Below are positions 62,029 to 64,000 of a DNA stretch of 64,000 nt, piece after piece; the first letter of the stretch is position 1, and each line of letters begins with the position of its first letter. The notes under the pieces were generated by a model. That model saw nothing but the letters and a program-made list of their open reading frames with translations. It had not been told where the DNA came from and made no database searches. Source of the DNA: Nitrosarchaeum sp. (GTDB lineage Archaea > Thermoproteota > Nitrososphaeria > Nitrososphaerales > Nitrosopumilaceae); assembly GCF_025699065.1 (NCBI RefSeq), contig NZ_JAILWF010000005.1:62001-126000 (forward strand). The letters are read 5' to 3'. Position numbers and translations under genes: made by a program.

Positions 62029-62691
62029 ATGAGTGTCGTAATAGGACAAAAAGCGCCAAATTTTGCAGTCTCTGATTGGGTTCAAGGAGCTCCGACAAAC
62101 TTTGATCAGGAAAAAGATCACATCGTACTAGTCGAGGTATTTCAGGTAAATTGTCCTGGCTGCTTTATGCATGCATTGCCTGAGGCAATTAACATCTACA
62201 ACAAATACAAAGATGATGGGGTACGAGTAATAGGAATCGCTACTGCCTTTGAAGATTATGATAAAAATACTCTAGATAATTTAAAAAAATTAGTTGAGAC
62301 AGGCGAAGTAATTGGAGAGACAAAAGATGCACTGTCAATGTACGGTCAACTACAAGCAGGTAACAAACTGCCATACAAGATTCCATTTCCATTAGCAATG
62401 GACAAACTAACCAAGATAGATGGCAAAGTAAGTGATGATAAAGTAATGCAGTTTATCTACGGACAAATTCCAGAATTTGATTCACAACCAGAAGAATACA
62501 GAAAACAGATAATCCAAAGAGTCAAAGACTACATGAAATCAAAAGAGTATTCAGCAGAAACTTTTGAGAAATTTTCCTTACAAGGAACACCTTCAATGAT
62601 CATAGTGGATAGAAAAGGAATCTTAAGAGATGTCTCCTTTGGACAATCAGGAAATGTAGATGCAGTTATTCGAAAATTGTTAAGCGAATAA
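62029..62691 (+). CDS. Redoxin / TlpA-like thioredoxin-fold protein
   Basis: Thioredoxin fold of 220 aa with active-site CPGC (VNCPGCFMHALPE, near residue 43) and a late cis-Pro loop (SLQGTPSMIIVDRKG). An insertion of about 60 helical residues (100-165) distinguishes it from ordinary TlpA. No signal peptide, so cytoplasmic; a thiol reductase or peroxidase-like role is presumed. Confidence 0.85.
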   Translation: MSVVIGQKAPNFAVSDWVQGAPTNFDQEKDHIVLVEVFQVNCPGCFMHALPEAINIYNKYKDDGVRVIGIATAFEDYDKNTLDNLKKLVETGEVIGETKDALSMYGQLQAGNKLPYKIPFPLAMDKLTKIDGKVSDDKVMQFIYGQIPEFDSQPEEYRKQIIQRVKDYMKSKEYSAETFEKFSLQGTPSMIIVDRKGILRDVSFGQSGNVDAVIRKLLSE

Positions 62692-62693
62692 AA

Positions 62694-62912
62694 TCATTTA
62701 GATTTTTTATCTTTTTTCTTTGATTTGTTTTTATTTTCCAAAAGGTCTATTGCTCGTTGATTCGATAAAGTCCAGGCTTTGAACATCTGTCTAAAAACTT
62801 CATTTAGTTGCTTATTTTCTGTAGTTCCTATCTGTATCTTGTAAGACTCCCATGCAGCAATAATTGATTGATTGCTTTTTTTTAAAAATGCTAGCGCTTC
62901 TTTTTCTCCCAA
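62694..62912 (-). CDS. Small lysine-rich helical protein, 72 aa
   Basis: Helical, ending in a Lys/Ser-rich tail (ENKNKSKKKDKKSK). Convergent with the redoxin gene, 2 bp away. No family recognised. Confidence 0.6.
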   Translation of the reverse strand: MGEKEALAFLKKSNQSIIAAWESYKIQIGTTENKQLNEVFRQMFKAWTLSNQRAIDLLENKNKSKKKDKKSK

Positions 62913-62950
62913 TAATGAAGAGGTAAAATCACCGCTATTTTAGCCAATAT

Positions 62951-63028
62951 CTAAAGTATAACAAGCAACACAGATAGTATCACAACAATACAAAATCCGC
63001 CAATTAGTGCAACCTTTCCATTATCCAC
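62951..63028 (-). CDS. Membrane microprotein, 25 aa
   Basis: GTG frame of 25 codons: a short charged start (MDNGK) and one hydrophobic helix to the stop (LIGGFCIVVILSVLLVIL). The rest of the 230-bp gap 62913-63142 holds the promoter of the channel gene. The pattern resembles tiny membrane peptides of ammonia-oxidising archaea; uncertain. Confidence 0.4.
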   Translation of the reverse strand: MDNGKVALIGGFCIVVILSVLLVIL

Positions 63029-63142
63029 AAATATTCACCATACAGATAAAATAAATATGAATTTCATTTGCAAATGTCAAATATTCACCGTAGAAAAGTG
63101 GCAGGGTTTGTTTTTATACAAGGAAAACAGGATTGTCTGACA

Positions 63143-64000
63143 ATGAAAATCACTTATTATGTTTTGGCATCATTGATTATTTTATCATGCACACTGGTTA
63201 TTCCCAATATAGTTGCACAACAAAGTCAATCAGATAAAAAAACATACACCATAGGAACATATCTCCTAAATATTGGAAAAATTGATCTTCAAAATGGAGC
63301 TTATGATCTTGACTTTTACATTTGGATAAAATCTGATGATGCTAATTTTATTGAAACAAAACCAAAAATTGAATTTATGAATGGAAAAGCCACTATAGAA
63401 CCAATCACAATTGAAAAAAATTACTATGAGGTAAGAGTGAAAGGAATATTTCAAAAAAATATGGATTTTAGAAATTACCCCTTTGAAAAGATCTTTCTAA
63501 CAGTAGAGATAGAAGGTCTTGAAGACATGAAATCTTTAGAATTTGTTCCAGACTTGGAAGAAAGTGGTGTGGATGATCTAGTAAACATTCCAGGATGGAA
63601 TCTAAAATCTACAAACTCGGATGTTTCTATTCACAAATATTCAGATGGTTCAGAATTTTCCAGATATGTGTATTCACTTGAGATTGAAAGATTTCACTTG
63701 TCTTCATTTTTGAAGACTATGCTACCAGTAATTATAATCACAACTATTGCAATGCTTGCATTTTGGATGAGCCCAACAAACTTTACTGCAAGAATAGGTC
63801 TAGGGGCATCTACATTACTTGCAGCAGTTGCAGCCCACCTTAATGCTGCAAATCAATTACCCCCGATTGGATATCTGACACTGTTTGACAAGATAATGAT
63901 TATAGCTTATGCTCTATTTCTCAACAATCTTCTTTCAATGGTTATTCAAATGAGATTAATCGATCACAAACGTGAAGAAGATGCAATCAAGATTAATGCA
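63143..64000 (+). CDS. Pentameric ligand-gated ion channel homologue, 5' part
   Basis: ATG 63143, with a TTTTTATAC TATA box about 28 nt upstream; the frame runs off the window after 286 codons. Signal peptide (1-25); a beta-sandwich extracellular domain with GTYLLNIGKID, YDLDFYIWIKSDD and, in place of the Cys-loop, MDFRNYPFEKIFLTVEIE; then M1 (FLKTMLPVIIITTIAMLAFW), M2 (ARIGLGASTLLAAVAAH), the M2-M3 loop LPPIGYLTLFDK and M3. No Cys pair, as in prokaryotic members such as GLIC. M4 is beyond the edge. An ion channel gated by an unknown extracellular signal. Confidence 0.85.
   Translation, partial: MKITYYVLASLIILSCTLVIPNIVAQQSQSDKKTYTIGTYLLNIGKIDLQNGAYDLDFYIWIKSDDANFIETKPKIEFMNGKATIEPITIEKNYYEVRVKGIFQKNMDFRNYPFEKIFLTVEIEGLEDMKSLEFVPDLEESGVDDLVNIPGWNLKSTNSDVSIHKYSDGSEFSRYVYSLEIERFHLSSFLKTMLPVIIITTIAMLAFWMSPTNFTARIGLGASTLLAAVAAHLNAANQLPPIGYLTLFDKIMIIAYALFLNNLLSMVIQMRLIDHKREEDAIKINA

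Noticed and set aside
1-64000. tRNA, rRNA, CRISPR array or transposase genes
   Set aside because: Intergenic regions were read on both strands; none has a tRNA T-arm consensus with acceptor pairing, repeat-spacer arrays or a DDE/Tnp motif.

Overview
The window is AT-rich archaeal chromosome, almost certainly from an ammonia-oxidising Nitrososphaerota (Thaumarchaeota) close to Nitrosopumilus or Nitrosarchaeum. Support: archaeal information-processing genes (Rpo7, Spt4, aEF1-beta, Cdc48, Pth2, TruD, NurA-HerA-Mre11-Rad50), PEFG-CTERM surface proteins, several plastocyanin-type copper proteins, CbtAB, an NadX/NadA/NadC route to NAD, many tiny zinc-ribbon proteins, frequent TTG/GTG starts, and TATA boxes about 25-30 nt before start codons, as expected for leaderless mRNAs. 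I found no rRNA, tRNA, CRISPR array or insertion sequence. Family names are by motif recognition; nothing was searched.

Layout. 1-6.9 kb: the end of a secreted protein, a CBS-regulated cation/proton antiporter, small unknown proteins and a DUF255 thioredoxin-fold protein. 7.0-10.6 kb: a minus-strand operon of small exported or membrane proteins, then a secreted DUF4377-Kazal-metallo-beta-lactamase fusion. 10.7-18 kb is the most accessory part: cbtBA, small zinc-ribbon genes (one decayed copy), a PEFG-CTERM protein with an almost identical internal duplication, a winged-helix regulator, a repeated inverted-repeat operator at a fixed 23-bp distance from TATA boxes, a 97-nt element bounded by 15-bp perfect inverted repeats, and a phnDCE-type ABC transporter. 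18-27.5 kb: a second antiporter, secreted dienelactone hydrolase, redox enzymes and an HxlR/pirin pair. 27.5-32 kb: mostly tiny proteins. 32-43 kb: tRNA modification and translation genes, Cdc48, heme O synthase, a membrane cupredoxin and a JAMM peptidase. 43-53 kb: DUF2024, proton-pumping pyrophosphatase, CoA and Fe-S assembly genes, RNA polymerase subunits and NAD synthesis. 53-60 kb: an S-layer-like protein and the end-resection operon. 60-64 kb: a multidomain copper protein, a HEAT protein, a redoxin and the start of a pentameric ligand-gated ion channel homologue.

Main leads: (1) the channel homologue at the right edge; (2) the operator/TATA module at 11.7, 13.9 and 15.2 kb beside the winged-helix gene; (3) box C/D guide RNA candidates, the best at 46453-46511 (minus), whose D' guide can pair with the conserved 530-loop sequence of 16S rRNA; (4) a small two-cysteine module shared by three otherwise unrelated secreted proteins; (5) recent internal repeats in two genes.

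The genes fit the biology of a copper-dependent autotroph: extracytoplasmic copper proteins and heme O synthesis for respiration, ion and pyrophosphate energetics, oxidative-stress proteins (Dps, pirin, redoxin, FMN reductase, nitroreductase) and a large share of lineage-specific surface proteins.
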